Position numbers and translations under genes: made by a program
Origin: Piscirickettsiaceae bacterium
GTDB lineage: Bacteria > Pseudomonadota > Gammaproteobacteria > Nitrosococcales > Methylophagaceae
Direction of reading: 5' to 3'
Assembly (NCBI GenBank): GCA_030627065.1
Contig: DAOUSV010000075.1
Location: 1 to 6,966, forward strand
Length of the DNA: 6,966 nt
Notes under the pieces: generated by a model
What the model was told of the DNA's origin: nothing
Databases searched by the model: none
What the model saw: only the letters and a program-made list of their open reading frames with translations
Shown: piece by piece, positions 5,367 through 6,966 of the stretch
Layout of the letters: each line of letters starts with the position of its first letter
Position numbering within the stretch: the stretch's first letter is position 1

Positions 5367-6966
5367 TTAGCTTAACGAACTGTGTTGCTGTTGTAATTGG
5401 CTTAATGTTTGTTCCATTTCAGCCAATTTATCACGTTCTTTTTGAACTACTGCGGCAGGTGCTTTAGCCGTGTAGTTTTCATTATTTAATTTACCTGCTG
5501 ATTGTTTGATGATTTTTCCTAGCTTGGCAATTTCTTTATCAAGACGTTGGAGCTCAGCATCTTTATCAATCAAACCTTCTAGTGGAATTAAGATCTCCAT
5601 TTTTCCGACTAAAGCGGTTGCTGAAGCGGGTGCATCGCCTCCAAGAAGTTCAATTGATTCAAGGTTGGCTAAACGGCTTAGAAAGTCATAATTAGCGTTT
5701 AAGCGTGTGTTATCTGAATCAGAAGCACCTTTTAATAAAACAGGCAGTTGTTTTTTCGGTGGAATATTCATTTGTGAGCGAATAGAGCGAATACCGGTAA
5801 TAAACTCCATCATCCATTCCATATCCGCTACGGCATCTTCATCAATCTTACTTTCATCAGCAAGCGGATAGGCTTGATGCATAATACTTGTGCCGCTATT
5901 TCCCGCTAATGGTGCCACTGTTTGCCAAATTTCTTCGGTAATGAATGGCATAATTGGATGTGTTAGGCGTAAGACGGCTTCTAAAACGCGAACTAAGGTA
6001 CGGCGAGTACCACGTTTAGCCGCATCAGAGGCTTTATCATTGTTTAGAACAGGTTTTGACAGCTCTAAATACCAATCACAGTAGTTATTCCAAATAAAGT
6101 CATAAATACCTTGAGCGGCATGATCAAGACGATAACCATCAATAGCGGCTGTGACTTCTTTTTCGGTTGTTTGTAGGCGTGAGATGATCCAGCGATCAGC
6201 CAAGCTTAATTCAACATCATCGTTATCAAGTCCATTATCTTGCCCTTCGGTATTCATTAATACATAACGGGCGGCATTCCATAATTTATTACAGAAATTA
6301 CGGTAACCACCAATACGGCTCATATCAAAGTTAATATCACGACCGGTAGAAGCAAGTGAGGCAAAGGTAAATCGCATCGCATCAGTTCCGTGGGCTTCAA
6401 TACCATCAGGGAATTCTTTTCGTGTTGCTTTTTCAATTTTTGGTGCATCTTTGGGTTGCATCAAGCCAGTAGTACGTTTTTTAACTAATGACTCAAGATC
6501 AATGCCATCAATAATATCAATAGGATCAAGTACATTTCCTTTTGACTTGGACATTTTATGGCCCTGAGAATCACGTACTAAACCATGAATATACACTTCT
6601 TTAAATGGCACATCATCCATAAACTTCAAGCCCATCATCATCATTCTGGCTACCCAGAAGAAGATAATGTCAAAACCTGTCACTAGAACGCTGCTTGGAT
6701 ACCATGTGTTAACGGCATCGGAATTTTCAGGCCAACCTAAGGTTGAAAAAGGCCATAATGCTGATGAGAACCAAGTGTCAAGTACATCTTCATCTTGTCT
6801 CAGTACAATATCATCAGCTAGATTATTCTCAGCACGAACAGCAACTTCATCATGAGCAACATAGATATTACCTTGTTCGTCATACCATGCTGGAATGCGA
6901 TGTCCCCACCAGATTTGACGAGAAATACACCAATCTTGAATACCATCCATCCAGTTGTAGAAGGTT
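5367..6966 (-). CDS. valS: Valyl-tRNA synthetase, C-terminal half (start outside window)
   Basis: This class Ia synthetase charges tRNA-Val in the cytoplasm. The frame is open to the right edge; codons before the Met at 6948-6950 read TFYNW, continuing the family's NWMxxIQDWCISRQxWWGHRIPAW block, so that Met is internal. The 532 or so residues present are the C-terminal part of a protein usually near 950. Numbering from that Met, in order: the ISRQIWWGHRIP segment (9-20), the DEDVLDTWFSSALWPFSTLGWP strand region (53-74), TGFDIIFFWVARMM (91-104), the catalytic loop KMSKSKGNV (132-140), GTDAMRFTFASLASTGRDINFDM (188-210), the anticodon-binding helices (about 215-345), and a C-terminal coiled coil (about 461-525, LQRLDKEIAKL and KLAEMEQTLSQL), which in this family contacts the tRNA. 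The HIGH motif and editing domain lie outside the window. The gene converges on the suf-maeA block and ends at a hairpin region. No defects are seen. Confidence 0.97.
   Translation of the reverse strand, partial: TFYNWMDGIQDWCISRQIWWGHRIPAWYDEQGNIYVAHDEVAVRAENNLADDIVLRQDEDVLDTWFSSALWPFSTLGWPENSDAVNTWYPSSVLVTGFDIIFFWVARMMMMGLKFMDDVPFKEVYIHGLVRDSQGHKMSKSKGNVLDPIDIIDGIDLESLVKKRTTGLMQPKDAPKIEKATRKEFPDGIEAHGTDAMRFTFASLASTGRDINFDMSRIGGYRNFCNKLWNAARYVLMNTEGQDNGLDNDDVELSLADRWIISRLQTTEKEVTAAIDGYRLDHAAQGIYDFIWNNYCDWYLELSKPVLNNDKASDAAKRGTRRTLVRVLEAVLRLTHPIMPFITEEIWQTVAPLAGNSGTSIMHQAYPLADESKIDEDAVADMEWMMEFITGIRSIRSQMNIPPKKQLPVLLKGASDSDNTRLNANYDFLSRLANLESIELLGGDAPASATALVGKMEILIPLEGLIDKDAELQRLDKEIAKLGKIIKQSAGKLNNENYTAKAPAAVVQKERDKLAEMEQTLSQLQQQHSSLS

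Noticed and set aside
5506..6855. Three short + strand open frames (5506-5691, 5890-6084, 6667-6855) opposite valS
   Set aside because: They are antisense to strongly conserved valS sequence and their translations look non-protein-like, rich in Ser and Arg with no domain pattern.
6948..6950. Met codon as the valS start
   Set aside because: Upstream codons (TFYNW) continue the conserved family sequence, and about 400 residues including the HIGH motif and editing domain would be missing. The gene simply runs past the window.

Overview
This window is a compact, roughly 40% GC bacterial segment (GC judged by eye) that looks like a gammaproteobacterial chromosome. The malic enzyme follows the E. 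coli MaeA pattern closely along its whole length, and the valyl-tRNA synthetase is of the proteobacterial type. A marine or Thiotrichales-like gammaproteobacterium would fit, but I cannot name a genus from sequence alone.

Positions 1-3277 hold the downstream part of a SUF iron-sulfur cluster assembly operon on the + strand: sufD (5' end outside the window), sufS, sufU and a short DUF59/SufT gene. The genes are tightly packed: sufS starts on the base after the sufD stop, sufS and sufU overlap by 4 bases, and sufU and sufT are 12 bases apart. Together they cover sulfur mobilisation (SufS), sulfur acceptance (SufU), a scaffold subunit (SufD, which would pair with SufB and SufC presumably encoded upstream) and a maturation or transfer accessory (SufT). 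The sulfur acceptor is SufU, the form best known from Gram-positives, not the SufE of E. coli. SufS carries a histidine that matches this pairing.

Positions 3289-4941 encode a full-length NAD-type malic enzyme, 11 bases after sufT, with a GTG start overlapped by out-of-frame ATGs. It is probably the last gene, or a readthrough gene, of the same transcript. After a 55-base gap comes a gene for an 89-residue protein with two membrane segments and no recognised family (4997-5266).

Positions 5267-5366 are the junction of convergent genes. They hold a long hairpin, better paired in RNA from the - strand, and a perfect 16-base palindrome next to the valS stop codon. From 5367 to the right edge the - strand carries the C-terminal half of valS, including the KMSKS loop, anticodon-binding domain and C-terminal coiled coil; its start lies beyond the window.

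No mobile element, CRISPR array, rRNA or tRNA gene was seen. The region reads as housekeeping. The points worth a second look are the SufU-type SUF block in a Gram-negative setting, the malic enzyme start and cofactor-site variant, the small membrane protein and the convergent intergenic structure.
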